Shown: piece after piece, positions 24,871 to 33,959 of the stretch
How positions within the stretch are numbered: position 1 is the first letter of the stretch
How the letters are laid out: each line of letters starts with the position of its first letter
From: Gammaproteobacteria bacterium
Lineage (GTDB): Bacteria > Pseudomonadota > Gammaproteobacteria > Xanthomonadales > Marinicellaceae
DNA: 44,298 nucleotides
Direction: 5' to 3'
Assembly: GCA_024280395.1 (NCBI GenBank)
Contig: JAJRQG010000059.1
Coordinates: 1-44,298 of the forward strand
Made by a program: the position numbers and the translations under genes
The notes under the pieces: generated by a model
Told to the model about the DNA's origin: nothing
The model's database searches: none
What the model saw: the letters and a program-made list of their open reading frames with translations, nothing else

Positions 24871-26916
24871 TTGAGCCACAAAGAAAACATTCCTCAATCA
24901 ATTAATTCAGGGTCTTTTTATGACTTCGGAAACATCAGTGCAAATATTTTATTTTGGGAAACAGATGTCAATCTTAAAATCACCTATATAAACTCAGCCC
25001 TAAAAGAGTTGATAGGAATTGACCAAGAGACCTTGCTGGGGAGTTTTCTGCAAGATATCCTATTCCCCGAGAGTGATGGAACCTGGAAGGACATTACTCA
25101 GTCTTTAAATGGACAATACCAAAATCTAGTTTTCGGGGTCAAATCTGAAAATGCTGTTTTTAACCATATCAAGGTAAGTGGAGCAGGCATAACAAGAGAC
25201 GGAGAACTTATTGGATATTACGGTATTTGCAACATAGAAAGCTCCGACACCGTGACTAAAAAAGTCATTAAACGCTTACAAATAACCAACAAAACCATTC
25301 TTTCATCTTTGAGAGAAGCCCTGGTCATAGTTGATAAAAACAACAAATTCACCTTGATTAGTCCAAATTTCTATAAAATGTGGGACTTCAGCAAGGATGA
25401 GTTTTATCTATTGTCCATACAAGACGTGTTAAAAGAAATGCAAAATCGTTTGTCTCGAAATAGCCTCTCAGAACTACCAAGTTTCTCAGAAGACTTCACA
25501 AATCCCGAGAAAACTAAGCACTCATTAAAATTTATTGATGGACGAATAATTGAAGGCCGATCATCTCCACATATCATCGATGGGAAAATAGAAGGACGTT
25601 GTTGGTCGTTTAATGATATTTCTAAGCAGTCTTATTTGGTCGATAAACTGAGTAACTTGGCTTTTAGGGACTCATTGACCAAGCTTTACAATCGCCGATG
25701 GTGTGAAAAAAAACTCAAGCAATTATTTAAAAGACAAACAGCCGAAGCAATGGCTTTTCTGTATATGGACTTGGATCATTTTAAAGTCATCAATGATTCT
25801 TGTGGACACTTACATGGAGACAAAGCCTTAGAGCAAATAAGTCAGGTTTTTCTCAATACTTTTGGAAAAAAAGCACTTTTGGCTAGACTTGGAGGCGATG
25901 AGTTTGGATTAATTTTATTGGACAAATCACAGTCTCAGGTTATAGAGGCTGCTAACCAAGTTAAAAAAGCCCTTTCAAACTATACTTATTTGTGGAAGAA
26001 AAAAATATTCAAGGTTGGCATAAGTATTGGTGTCGTTTTTATTGACAAAGAGGATGATTTCAAAACTGTATTTGTACATGCCGATGAGGCATGCTACCAA
26101 GCAAAAAAAACGGGCAAAAACAAATACATCATTTACAATGCTGAAAAAGATGAATTTCAAAAAACTCAAACCGAACTGAAGTGGTACGATGCCATTCAAA
26201 AAGCATTGCTCAATGGTAAGTTTGAACTGTGGTGTCAACCCATAAAAAATTTAGATAAGTCTATTCCACACTATGAAATTCTACTTAGAATGAGGTCGGA
26301 GGATGACAAGATCATCTCGCCAGCATTGTTTATGGGATCCGCCGATAGGTTTGGAATGATGTATATCATTGATAAATTAGTGGTTGATAATTTTTGCAAG
26401 TTCTATGAAAACAACATCGACATCGTTAAAAACACCTTGTTTTCAATTAACTTGTCCGGCCACTCTTTGTCTAGAGGCAGCTTTTTAGATTTTGTCTTGA
26501 GTAGTTTTAAAAAATACAAGATTGAATACAGCGATATATGTTTTGAAATCACCGAAAGTGAAATCATTAAAAACTTAGACAAGGCAATTGTTTTTATAAA
26601 CGAAGTAAGGGCGTTGGGTTGTAAAATCTCTCTTGATGATTTTGGCAAAGGACTCACTAGCTTTTCCTACTTAAAGAACATTCCTTTTGATTTTATTAAG
26701 ATTGACGGGCAGTTCATTAAAGAACTGAATGACGACAAAATCAATGCGGCTATCATTAAATCAATCGTTTATATCGCAGAAATCATGAACAAAAAAACCA
26801 TTGCTGAACACATAGAAAATGAAGAGGTTCTAAATCAGGTCGCTGCATTGGGTGTAGATTTTTTCCAAGGATACTATTTTTCTAAACCACATCAAATTAC
26901 AAAGCTGTTAGAATAG
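24871..26916 (+). CDS. PAS-PAS-GGDEF-EAL cyclic di-GMP enzyme
   Basis: 681 residues. Two PAS-like sensor regions (about 15-125 and 140-250) are followed by GGDEF (about 265-420) and EAL (about 435-680). The active loop RLGGDEFGLILL is intact, so diguanylate cyclase activity is expected. I see no RxxD inhibitory site five residues before it. The EAL motif reads EIL (YEILLRM); the downstream residues INLSG, ITESE, LDDFGKG, FIKIDG and AEHIE are kept, so phosphodiesterase activity is plausible. There is no membrane segment, so it is cytoplasmic. The start is TTG at 24871 with GAAGAG six bases upstream; an earlier ATG closes after five codons. It is a candidate regulator of the surface polymer, but that is inference. 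Confidence 0.92.
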   Translation: MSHKENIPQSINSGSFYDFGNISANILFWETDVNLKITYINSALKELIGIDQETLLGSFLQDILFPESDGTWKDITQSLNGQYQNLVFGVKSENAVFNHIKVSGAGITRDGELIGYYGICNIESSDTVTKKVIKRLQITNKTILSSLREALVIVDKNNKFTLISPNFYKMWDFSKDEFYLLSIQDVLKEMQNRLSRNSLSELPSFSEDFTNPEKTKHSLKFIDGRIIEGRSSPHIIDGKIEGRCWSFNDISKQSYLVDKLSNLAFRDSLTKLYNRRWCEKKLKQLFKRQTAEAMAFLYMDLDHFKVINDSCGHLHGDKALEQISQVFLNTFGKKALLARLGGDEFGLILLDKSQSQVIEAANQVKKALSNYTYLWKKKIFKVGISIGVVFIDKEDDFKTVFVHADEACYQAKKTGKNKYIIYNAEKDEFQKTQTELKWYDAIQKALLNGKFELWCQPIKNLDKSIPHYEILLRMRSEDDKIISPALFMGSADRFGMMYIIDKLVVDNFCKFYENNIDIVKNTLFSINLSGHSLSRGSFLDFVLSSFKKYKIEYSDICFEITESEIIKNLDKAIVFINEVRALGCKISLDDFGKGLTSFSYLKNIPFDFIKIDGQFIKELNDDKINAAIIKSIVYIAEIMNKKTIAEHIENEEVLNQVAALGVDFFQGYYFSKPHQITKLLE

Positions 26917-26945
26917 GGTTTTCAATTGATTAAATTCAAACTTTA

Positions 26946-27578
26946 ATGGCAAAATTGTATTTTTATTACTCGGCGATGAACGCTGGAAAAACCACTCATT
27001 TATTACAATCCAGTTATAACTACCGAGAAAGAGGGATGAATACTTTGATATTGTCCCCTGCCTTTGATAACCGTTTTGGCATTGGCAAAGTGGCATCAAG
27101 AATTGGCATAGAGTCGCCATCTATTATCTTTGGCGAAAAAGAAAACTTACAAGCCTTGGTTAACAAATATTTAACAGAAAGAAAAATACATTGTGTGTTG
27201 GTCGATGAAGCTCAATTTTTAAGCAGGGAACAAGTTTACCAACTTACGGAAATAGTCGATCAACTTCATATCCCTGTGTTGGCTTATGGACTTCGCACTG
27301 ATTTTCAGGGAGAGCTATTTACAGGCAGCCAATACTTGCTGGCTTGGGCCGATCACCTGAAGGAATTAAAAACCATTTGCCATTCAGGAAAAAAGGCCAC
27401 AATGGTGGTAAGAGTTGATAAAAATGGTCGAGCGGTCAAGGCGGGTGCACAAGTGGAAATTGGCGGCAATGATCGGTATATTTCCGTCTCACGAGCCGAA
27501 TATAAGCGTATTTTTTATGGAGAAGGAAAGATTGACTCTATCCAAATGTCCTTGCCCATAACAGGGGAAAAATCATGA
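26946..27578 (+). CDS. tdk: thymidine kinase
   Basis: 210 residues of the type II (bacterial/eukaryotic cytosolic) class. It phosphorylates thymidine with ATP for nucleotide salvage. Seen: the P-loop [12 protein letters not shown] (9-20), [10 protein letters not shown] with the catalytic Glu region, [13 protein letters not shown] and the thymidine-binding [18 protein letters not shown]. The structural zinc site normally has four ligands, but here the first pair reads CHSGKKA and the second reads SVSRAEYK, so only one Cys is clear and the zinc site is probably lost. It overlaps fmt by four bases (ATGA), and its start is 29 bp after the GGDEF-EAL gene. Confidence 0.95.
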   Translation: MAKLYFYYSAMNAGKTTHLLQSSYNYRERGMNTLILSPAFDNRFGIGKVASRIGIESPSIIFGEKENLQALVNKYLTERKIHCVLVDEAQFLSREQVYQLTEIVDQLHIPVLAYGLRTDFQGELFTGSQYLLAWADHLKELKTICHSGKKATMVVRVDKNGRAVKAGAQVEIGGNDRYISVSRAEYKRIFYGEGKIDSIQMSLPITGEKS

Positions 27579-28495
27579 GAATAGTTTTCTGCGGAACACC
27601 AGAGTTTTCGGTCGAACCATTAAAGCAATTAATAGAAAGTCAACTTGATGTGGTTGCAGTTTATACACAACCAGATCGAGGTGTTGGTCGCGGTAGAAAA
27701 ATTCAATATTCTGCTGTTAAGGAGTGTGCCATTGAGAACAACATTAAAGTCTATCAACCTCAAACCCTAAGAGACCCTGATGCCATTGAAGAACTAAGAA
27801 ATCTGAAGCCTGATTTGTTGGTGGTTGTTGCTTATGGATTAATTTTACCCCAGGTGGTTTTGGATATTCCTTCAATTGCTTGTTGGAACATTCATGCTTC
27901 TTTGTTGCCTCGATGGAGAGGAGCTGCGCCTATTCACCGAGCCTTGTTGGCCGGAGATAAAAGCACTGGTGTGGGCATTATGAAGATGGAAGCTGGACTG
28001 GATACAGGCCCAGTATATATTCAACACGAATGTCAAATATCAAAACAAGAAACCATTCAAGAGCTACACGACAAGCTCATGGTTATGGGAGGTCATGCTT
28101 TAATTGAAAGTATTGATTTGTTAAATCGAGGATTGCTGCCTAAACCTATGGTCCAAGATGAGAATAAGAAAACCTATGCAAAAAAACTTGAAAAGTCAGA
28201 GTCTTTGATATCTTGGAATGAAAGTGCAGAACAAATCGACAGAAAAATTAGAGCGTTTAATCCTTGGCCGGGAGTAGTTGCAAAAATTGATGGCAATGAT
28301 TATAAGCTTTGGCAGTCTAAAGTTGTTTCTTTAAGTAAAAACGGAGCAGCTGGGCAAATTGTTTTTGCAGATAAAAGCACCCTGATTATCCAGTGTGGTG
28401 ATGCACAATTACAACTTGAAACCATCCAAAAACCTGGCAAGAAACAAATGCCTATTGCTCAATTTATGCAATCCAGAAAAGATTGGTTCACATGA
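27575..28495 (+). CDS. fmt: methionyl-tRNA formyltransferase
   Basis: 306 residues. It formylates initiator methionyl-tRNA with 10-formyl-THF in the cytoplasm. It starts [16 protein letters not shown] and has [15 protein letters not shown], the catalytic segment [39 protein letters not shown] and the C-terminal tRNA-binding domain with FNPWPGVVA. The length is as expected. The start overlaps tdk, and its end overlaps rsmB (ATGA), an ordinary fmt-rsmB pair although def is not upstream here; tdk takes its place. Its formyl donor is the product of the fhs enzyme at the other end of the window. Confidence 0.97.
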   Translation: MRIVFCGTPEFSVEPLKQLIESQLDVVAVYTQPDRGVGRGRKIQYSAVKECAIENNIKVYQPQTLRDPDAIEELRNLKPDLLVVVAYGLILPQVVLDIPSIACWNIHASLLPRWRGAAPIHRALLAGDKSTGVGIMKMEAGLDTGPVYIQHECQISKQETIQELHDKLMVMGGHALIESIDLLNRGLLPKPMVQDENKKTYAKKLEKSESLISWNESAEQIDRKIRAFNPWPGVVAKIDGNDYKLWQSKVVSLSKNGAAGQIVFADKSTLIIQCGDAQLQLETIQKPGKKQMPIAQFMQSRKDWFT

Positions 28496-29748
28496 GTAAA
28501 TATTCTCATAGATCGATTGCAGTCCAAATAAGCCAAGAGGTTATTTTTAAAAAGCATAACTTAACCGAAGTGTTTGTTAAAAGGCTTTCGGCAGGTTCCT
28601 TCGATGACAGCAGATCGGCGATTAAATCTCTGTGTTTTATTACCATTCGCCATTATCTATATTTGGAAGATATATGGCTGTCATGCATCAGCAAAAGACC
28701 CAAAGACAAAATGGTCAGAGTAATTCTATCTCAAGCTTTGGCCGAGTTTGTCCATCAAAATAAGCCCAAACATGTAGTGGTGAATGAGGCGATTAACACC
28801 GCTAAGAAACTCAAAAAGAACTGGGCAACGGGGTTAATTAATTCTTGCTTAAGAAAAGCTGTAGAAATTGAAAGCCACAGCCCTTCAAATCTACCGGCAC
28901 AATATGCACACCCCGAATGGTGGATAAATCAGCTCAAACTTGATTGGCCAGACTTTTGGCAACAAATTTTATTGGCAAACAATCAAAAGCCACCTCTTTG
29001 GATTAGGTCTAAATCTTCTCCAAACCCAGAAATACTACTAAAAAAGCACACGGATATTGATAATGCTTACATAATTCAAGCACAAGATGTCACGACTATT
29101 GATGCTTTTAAAAAAGGCACAATGTCTGTTCAGGATGCCAGTGCTCAATTGGCCTCTATCATTATGAATCCCAAAACAGGTGAAAAAATTCTAGATGCCT
29201 GTGCTGCTCCTGGCGGTAAAACCTGTCATTTATTGGAGTTAAACAGTGATATCCAGCTTGATGCATTGGAACTTTATCCAAACAGAGCAAAGAAAATAGC
29301 TGAAAATTTAAAACGATTAAACCTTAGAGCCAACATTATCGTTGCTGATACCAACAATACCAAAGATTGGTTCAAAGGGGAGAAATACCAAAAAATACTA
29401 TTGGATGCACCATGTAGTGCTTCAGGTATTCTTCGTCGTCACCCTGATATTAAGTATATTCGTCAACCACAAGATTTTGAAAAAATTTGCCAAGACCAAC
29501 AAAAATTATTGAACAGTACTGCTGAGATTTTGGCTCCTGGAGGTATTCTTTTGTATGCCACTTGCTCTGTTTTTAAACAAGAAAATAGTGACCAAATAAA
29601 AGTTTTTTTAAAATCGCATCCGAATTTTAGTGAAATCAAGTTAAACTATGGGCTTGCAACAAACTGTGAGTTTGGGATTCAAGTCATAACAGGTACTCAA
29701 GATATGGATGGATTTTACTATTGTTACCTTCAAAAATCCTTAGAATAA
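28492..29748 (+). CDS. rsmB: 16S rRNA (cytosine-967 C5) methyltransferase
   Basis: 418 residues. It transfers methyl from S-adenosylmethionine to C967 of 16S rRNA. The N-terminal NusB-like helical domain (1-140) includes KHVVVNEAINTAKKLK. The methyltransferase domain has SVQDASAQLA, ILDACAAPGGKTCHLLEL (SAM site), LLDAPCSASGILRRHPDIK (catalytic Cys) and LLYATCSVFKQEN (second Cys). The ATG at 28492 overlaps the fmt stop and starts at the usual place; an upstream in-frame codon at 28483 would only add three residues. Confidence 0.96.
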   Translation: MSKYSHRSIAVQISQEVIFKKHNLTEVFVKRLSAGSFDDSRSAIKSLCFITIRHYLYLEDIWLSCISKRPKDKMVRVILSQALAEFVHQNKPKHVVVNEAINTAKKLKKNWATGLINSCLRKAVEIESHSPSNLPAQYAHPEWWINQLKLDWPDFWQQILLANNQKPPLWIRSKSSPNPEILLKKHTDIDNAYIIQAQDVTTIDAFKKGTMSVQDASAQLASIIMNPKTGEKILDACAAPGGKTCHLLELNSDIQLDALELYPNRAKKIAENLKRLNLRANIIVADTNNTKDWFKGEKYQKILLDAPCSASGILRRHPDIKYIRQPQDFEKICQDQQKLLNSTAEILAPGGILLYATCSVFKQENSDQIKVFLKSHPNFSEIKLNYGLATNCEFGIQVITGTQDMDGFYYCYLQKSLE

Positions 29749-29750
29749 AT

Positions 29751-30290
29751 ATGCGCATAAAGTTTACTACTTATATATTATCAATGCTTTTAATTAGCGG
29801 GATAAGCTGTGCCAAAAATCATATCATGCTATTAAATATTGACCAAAAAGATAAACTCTTACTGGTTTCTACTTTGCTAAGTTTCAATTCTTCAGAACAA
29901 ATTAAGGAGGCCATAGACAATGGCACAAGAATAACCGTCATAGCCAAAGCACAATTGTATGAACCCCGTAGCTGGTGGTTTGATCGCACCCTAGATAACA
30001 AGAAAGTTTTTCTTGAAATATCCTATTTTACATTAAGCAAGTTGTATGTTGTAAAAAACAAAATAACCGGAGAGCAGCTGGGTTTTAATGATTATGAACA
30101 ACTATGGAAAGAATTTGAGAAACTTGCAACTTTTACTTTTGACCTTCCCTCCGATTCTAATCTATGGATTAAAGTACGTTTAGTTTTAGATAAAGGAGCC
30201 CTCCCAACAGTCATGCAACTTCCTGTCTTAATTGACAGCAATTGGGACATAGACACACCTTGGCATGAAAAAGAATTAAACCTCAAATGA
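29751..30290 (+). CDS. DUF4390 exported protein
   Basis: About 179 residues from the ATG at 29751, two bases after the rsmB stop. An earlier in-frame start at 29721 would lie inside rsmB and break the signal peptide. The N-terminus MRIKFTTYILSMLLISGISCA is a signal peptide. The body has FNSSEQIKEAIDNGTRITVIAKAQLYEPRSWWFD and a C-terminal FTFDLP...LWIKVRLVLDKGALPTVMQLP, the DUF4390 pattern. The function is unknown. In many beta- and gammaproteobacteria the gene lies between rsmB and the ntrY kinase gene, as here, and the four-base overlap with ntrY supports co-expression. Confidence 0.9.
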   Translation: MRIKFTTYILSMLLISGISCAKNHIMLLNIDQKDKLLLVSTLLSFNSSEQIKEAIDNGTRITVIAKAQLYEPRSWWFDRTLDNKKVFLEISYFTLSKLYVVKNKITGEQLGFNDYEQLWKEFEKLATFTFDLPSDSNLWIKVRLVLDKGALPTVMQLPVLIDSNWDIDTPWHEKELNLK

Positions 30291-32440
30291 AAATTCTTCG
30301 TTACAAAAATATTTTGATATTTATGTTGATAGTAGTATTGCTTTCTTCTCTTTATCTTTTGGGCCAAGCAGTACAAGGTGCAGAGCAGTTTAACCGCATA
30401 TATCTTTGGTTATTTGGCGCATCTATTATTGCCGTTATCATTTTAGGCAGTGTTATTGTCCAAAGATTTGTTTGGTTGTATGTCAAAAATAAAAAGAATG
30501 AGCCGGGAATTAAACTAACGTCGCGTATGGTGAAAACTTTTGTGTTTTTATCCTTGCCTCCTGTGTTGGTTGTGTATCTATTTTCGACACAGTTTTTAAA
30601 CAATTATATTGATAGTTGGTTTGATTCAAAAACAGGCCAAGCTCTAAACGACTCTCTAGAGCTGGGTCAATTGTTTTTAGATGTTCAAACCACACAGGCA
30701 TTGACTCAAACTAAAACCATTGCGCAGAAACTGTCTGAAATAGACCCTCCTAGACAAAATATTTATTTGGAACGGTTTTTGGATGAATCCAATGCATCAA
30801 GTTTAGTATTGATTTCTGCCAGCGAAAAAGTGGTCGGTCAAGCCAATATAGATTTATTGGATTTCAACACAAGTTTGCCTCCCCAGTCAGTTTACCAAAG
30901 GATTAGAACAGGTGCCACCTATGCTAGAATAGAACCCAAGCAAGGCAGTCAGTTGCAAATTCGCACCCTTGTTAAAATTGAAAACGTTTTAAACGTTTCA
31001 ACCAGTTATCGTTTTTTGCAAGGACTTTTCCCCATTAAAGATGAATATTCGGACTTGGCTTATAATATCGAAACTGCTTATGTTGGTTACAACCAACAAA
31101 AATACCAACGCAAAGAGCTAAAGAAAACTTTTAATATTATTTTATTCTTGGTTTTGATGATAAGCATGTTATTGGCTCTTGTCAGGGCTTTTTCTTCAGC
31201 CAGAAATTTGGTGGCTCCTGTTAAATTATTGTCCCAAGCCACACAAAGAATTGCTGGCGGTGATTACAATCAAAATATTCCAGTTAGCTCAAGCGACGAA
31301 ATAGGTTTTTTAGTTAAGTCTTTTAATACCATGTCCTCGCAACTTGCTGCCTCTAGTGCAATAGCACATAGGGCACAAACCGAAGCCATTAGCCAAAAGT
31401 GGTATTTAGAAAATGTATTATCTCACTTATCAAGCGGCGTATTGAGCATAAACAACGAGCAAAGAATTTTAATGGCAAACTCAGCAGCACGTAAAATTCT
31501 CAACCTAACTGCAAAAGACATCATCAATCAAAATATCAATCAATTGAATCTAAATAAAGAAGGGCTCACCCCTTTTGTTGAATTGATTCTAACGAAACTA
31601 AATGACCACAGCGAAGAGTGGCAGCAAGAAACTCTAATTACTGAAAATGAATTGCGTAAAATTTTGGTGGTTAGGGGTAGCAGAATTCCTGACCATGAAC
31701 AAGACGATGGCGGCATGGTAGTGGTGTTCGATGACCAAACCATTATCAATCAAGCACAACGTGATGCAGCATGGTCAGAAGTAGCAAGAAGATTGGCTCA
31801 CGAGGTTAAAAACCCATTAACTCCTATTCAATTGTCTGCTGAAAGGCTGAGGCTTCGTTTTTTGGATAAAATGTCAGAGCAAGACAAAGATATCTTAGAC
31901 AGAGCAACCCAAACCATCGTATCACAGGTTGACAACTTAAAAACTTTGGTTAATGCTTTTTCAGATTACGCTAAAGCTCCAGAGCTAAAAAGAGAAGCCA
32001 GGGGGCTAAACAAACTGATTAAAGAGGCCGTTGACCTATACTTTATCTCTCATGCTGGCATCAATTTCAAATTAGAACTACTTGACCCAGAGCCTATTAT
32101 GTACATAGATAAAGTTCGGTTCTCTCAATTATTAAATAATCTGATAAAAAATTCAGTTGAAGGATCTGACAATAAAGAAGTGTCTATTACAATCACCACA
32201 TTAATCAGTCTGTCTGTTGAAAACAACCTTGTCATTAAATTTAGCGACCAAGGTCATGGCTTTACAGATAAAATCCTTGAACACTTATTTGAACCCTATG
32301 AAACAACCAAGTCAACCGGTTCTGGTCTAGGCCTTGCCATTGTTAAGAAAATTGTAGAAGAGCACGGCGGCAATATTAAAGCCTATAACCATACCAATGG
32401 AGCAATGATAGAAATCAATTTACCCATTTATCATAAATAG
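30287..32440 (+). CDS. ntrY: NtrY-type sensor histidine kinase
   Basis: 717 residues. Membrane helices occur near 9-30, 38-60, 78-98 and 280-300, with a periplasmic loop of about 180 residues between the last two. Then come HAMP (about 302-355), PAS (about 370-475), the dimerisation domain with ARRLAHEVKNPLTPIQLSAERL (phospho-His), and HATPase with LLNNLIKNSVEG, FSDQGHGF and STGSGLGLAIVKKIVEEHGG. NtrY kinases sense nitrogen or redox state and phosphorylate the sigma54 activator NtrX. Here ntrX does not follow: the gene is complete and 404 bp of noncoding DNA comes next. The partner is therefore elsewhere or different. The ATGA overlap with the DUF4390 gene keeps the usual upstream order. Confidence 0.9.
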   Translation: MKILRYKNILIFMLIVVLLSSLYLLGQAVQGAEQFNRIYLWLFGASIIAVIILGSVIVQRFVWLYVKNKKNEPGIKLTSRMVKTFVFLSLPPVLVVYLFSTQFLNNYIDSWFDSKTGQALNDSLELGQLFLDVQTTQALTQTKTIAQKLSEIDPPRQNIYLERFLDESNASSLVLISASEKVVGQANIDLLDFNTSLPPQSVYQRIRTGATYARIEPKQGSQLQIRTLVKIENVLNVSTSYRFLQGLFPIKDEYSDLAYNIETAYVGYNQQKYQRKELKKTFNIILFLVLMISMLLALVRAFSSARNLVAPVKLLSQATQRIAGGDYNQNIPVSSSDEIGFLVKSFNTMSSQLAASSAIAHRAQTEAISQKWYLENVLSHLSSGVLSINNEQRILMANSAARKILNLTAKDIINQNINQLNLNKEGLTPFVELILTKLNDHSEEWQQETLITENELRKILVVRGSRIPDHEQDDGGMVVVFDDQTIINQAQRDAAWSEVARRLAHEVKNPLTPIQLSAERLRLRFLDKMSEQDKDILDRATQTIVSQVDNLKTLVNAFSDYAKAPELKREARGLNKLIKEAVDLYFISHAGINFKLELLDPEPIMYIDKVRFSQLLNNLIKNSVEGSDNKEVSITITTLISLSVENNLVIKFSDQGHGFTDKILEHLFEPYETTKSTGSGLGLAIVKKIVEEHGGNIKAYNHTNGAMIEINLPIYHK

Positions 32441-32844
32441 TGTCAAATAGATAAAGTAGTCATTGCAGGGAAAATTATAGTTTAAAGCCCAGCCTTTCAT
32501 TATTTGAAAACAACAAATTACTTAAAAAAACAATGAAAAGTTTTTCAAAGAGCTTTCGGTAAATGGTTTTCATAACTCTTTTTTTGACATGAGCTAGCAT
32601 TATGAAGGATTCGTATAATGCCTGCTTTTCTGCTGTATATTACTTCTTTATTAGCCATGCATTAAGTAGACTTATTATAAGTTCTTACCAATTATATATT
32701 GCAATATCAATCTCTTAGTGTAAAAATGTTAAATATAATACAGTGAATAATATTTTAAGAGGCTCTGCTAGTATAAAGTTTTTTAGCGTTTCTTTAATAG
32801 GGGAAATTTTATTCTAATTTAATATATAGATATATGGGAGAGAT
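32441..32844. other. 404-bp intergenic region, no gene supported
   Basis: This AT-rich gap separates ntrY from the response-regulator operon. It holds a weak terminator candidate (AAAGAG at 32547 and CTCTTT at 32576 followed by T) and a perfect 7-bp inverted repeat (32597-32621). There are also TATAAT boxes at 32614 and 32734. I found no recognisable remnant of ntrX. The only open frame with an ATG (32602-32718, 38 residues) lacks a ribosome site. Confidence 0.6.
32597..32621. promoter_or_regulatory. inverted repeat overlapping a -10-like box
   Basis: GCATTAT (32597-32603) and ATAATGC (32615-32621) are perfect inverse copies with 11 bp between. The right arm overlaps TATAAT at 32614-32619. 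A consensus TTGACA at 32584-32589 is 24 bp from that box, too far for a standard promoter. Possible operator for the downstream operon. Confidence 0.35.
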
Positions 32845-33534
32845 ATGAAAATATATATTTTAGAAGACGATGTTGACCAATCGGATTTATATGAACTATG
32901 GCTTGATGAATACAAATGTACTGTGTTTAACAAAGCCAGGGATCTAATCAAACAAATACCTTTCGAGGTTCCAGATGTTTTAATTATAGACTGGAACTTG
33001 CCAAAAGTTGATGGGCTCGATGTTTTACATTGGCTCAAAGGCAGTCGTTATGATGAAATTCCGGTAATTTTTCTTACTTCAAGAAATACCGATGATGACA
33101 TTGTTACAGCTCTTTCTGATGGTGCAGATGACTTTGTTATTAAGCCCGCCAGTGAGGCAATCTTAAAAGCCAGGATAAAAGCGGTAACCAGAAGGCTTAA
33201 TGTTGGCCTATCCAAGACAAATGGAAAGCTGATTTCAGAACCCTATAACTTCAATAACAAAGCAAACACCATTTCATACAAAAACAACAATGTGTCTTTA
33301 ACCAACAAAGAATACGATTTAGCCTTGTACTTTTTTAAAAATGAAGGCTTGCTGATTTCAAGGGATCAATTGCTCGAATCAATCTGGGTGAAAAGTTCAG
33401 ACATCAGCACCCGGACGGTTGATACGCATATTAGCCGCCTTAGAAAAAAATTACTGTTAAACGGCACGTATGGATGGAAACTGGTGTCCATTTACCACCA
33501 AGGCTATAAACTAATCAATCAAAACAAGGCATAG
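32845..33534 (+). CDS. OmpR/PhoB-family response regulator
   Basis: 229 residues. The receiver domain (1-118) shows LEDDVDQ acidic residues, the phospho-acceptor Asp in LIIDWNLPKVDG (near 50), FLTSRN (switch Thr/Ser) and VIKPAS (Lys). A winged-helix DNA-binding domain (about 130-225) follows, with LTNKEYDLALYFFKNEGLLISRDQLLESIW and RTVDTHISRLRKKL. It should bind DNA as a dimer when phosphorylated. GGGAGAG precedes the ATG at good spacing. It is the first gene of the GTPase/OmpA operon and stands two bases before the coiled-coil gene. The hybrid kinase at the end of the same operon is a likely partner, though its own receiver complicates this. Confidence 0.93.
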   Translation: MKIYILEDDVDQSDLYELWLDEYKCTVFNKARDLIKQIPFEVPDVLIIDWNLPKVDGLDVLHWLKGSRYDEIPVIFLTSRNTDDDIVTALSDGADDFVIKPASEAILKARIKAVTRRLNVGLSKTNGKLISEPYNFNNKANTISYKNNNVSLTNKEYDLALYFFKNEGLLISRDQLLESIWVKSSDISTRTVDTHISRLRKKLLLNGTYGWKLVSIYHQGYKLINQNKA

Positions 33535-33536
33535 TT

Positions 33537-33950
33537 ATGAGCAATAAAAATAAACAAGAAACCAATTCTCTGGATTCTGTTGATCAAATTAGAAACATCT
33601 TATTTGGTGAGCAAATTGCCATTATTGAGAAAAGATTTGCAGAGTTAGAACAAAATTTAAACAACACAATCAAGGCCCTTTCGAACAGGGTTGAAAAAAC
33701 CACCAAGAAAATTGAAGATCAAATTTCAAAATCTAATGCACAATTAAGTTCTGAAAGTTCTGATTTGGCAGAACAACAAAGTAAGGCTTTAACCTCCTTA
33801 GAGTCAAATATTAGTAATAAAATTATTGAAACAGAATCTGACTTACTCAACCAAATACAATCAGGCCTGCAACAGCTAGATAATAAGGCCAGCCACAGAA
33901 ATGAACTGGCTAAATTGTTACAAGAAATGGCTGAGAAATTGGCTGATTAA
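33537..33950 (+). CDS. coiled-coil protein of unknown function
   Basis: 137 residues, no Cys or Trp, and very rich in Gln, Asn, Ser, Glu and Lys. Nearly all of residues 25-135 has heptad spacing (IEKRFAELEQNLNNTIKALSNRVEKTTKKIEDQI...), so it should form a long helical coiled coil. There is no signal peptide or membrane segment. It is two bases after the response-regulator stop and nine before the LC7/OmpA-like gene, so it belongs to that operon. A linker or adaptor between the regulator or kinase and the membrane protein would fit, but the family is not one I recognise. Confidence 0.75.
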   Translation: MSNKNKQETNSLDSVDQIRNILFGEQIAIIEKRFAELEQNLNNTIKALSNRVEKTTKKIEDQISKSNAQLSSESSDLAEQQSKALTSLESNISNKIIETESDLLNQIQSGLQQLDNKASHRNELAKLLQEMAEKLAD

Positions 33951-33959
33951 TATCTGCTT

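Noticed and set aside
32547-32585. Terminator candidate AAAGAG...CTCTTT plus T-run after ntrY
   Set aside because: Only six pairs, a 23-base loop and no GC core; mentioned under the intergenic entry but not supported as a feature.
32584-32619. TTGACA and TATAAT as a promoter
   Set aside because: The spacer is 24 bp, outside the range used by sigma70.
32602-32718. 38-residue open frame starting MKDSYNACF in the ntrY/response-regulator gap
   Set aside because: No ribosome site, no domain, overlaps the inverted repeat, and the composition fits random AT-rich DNA.
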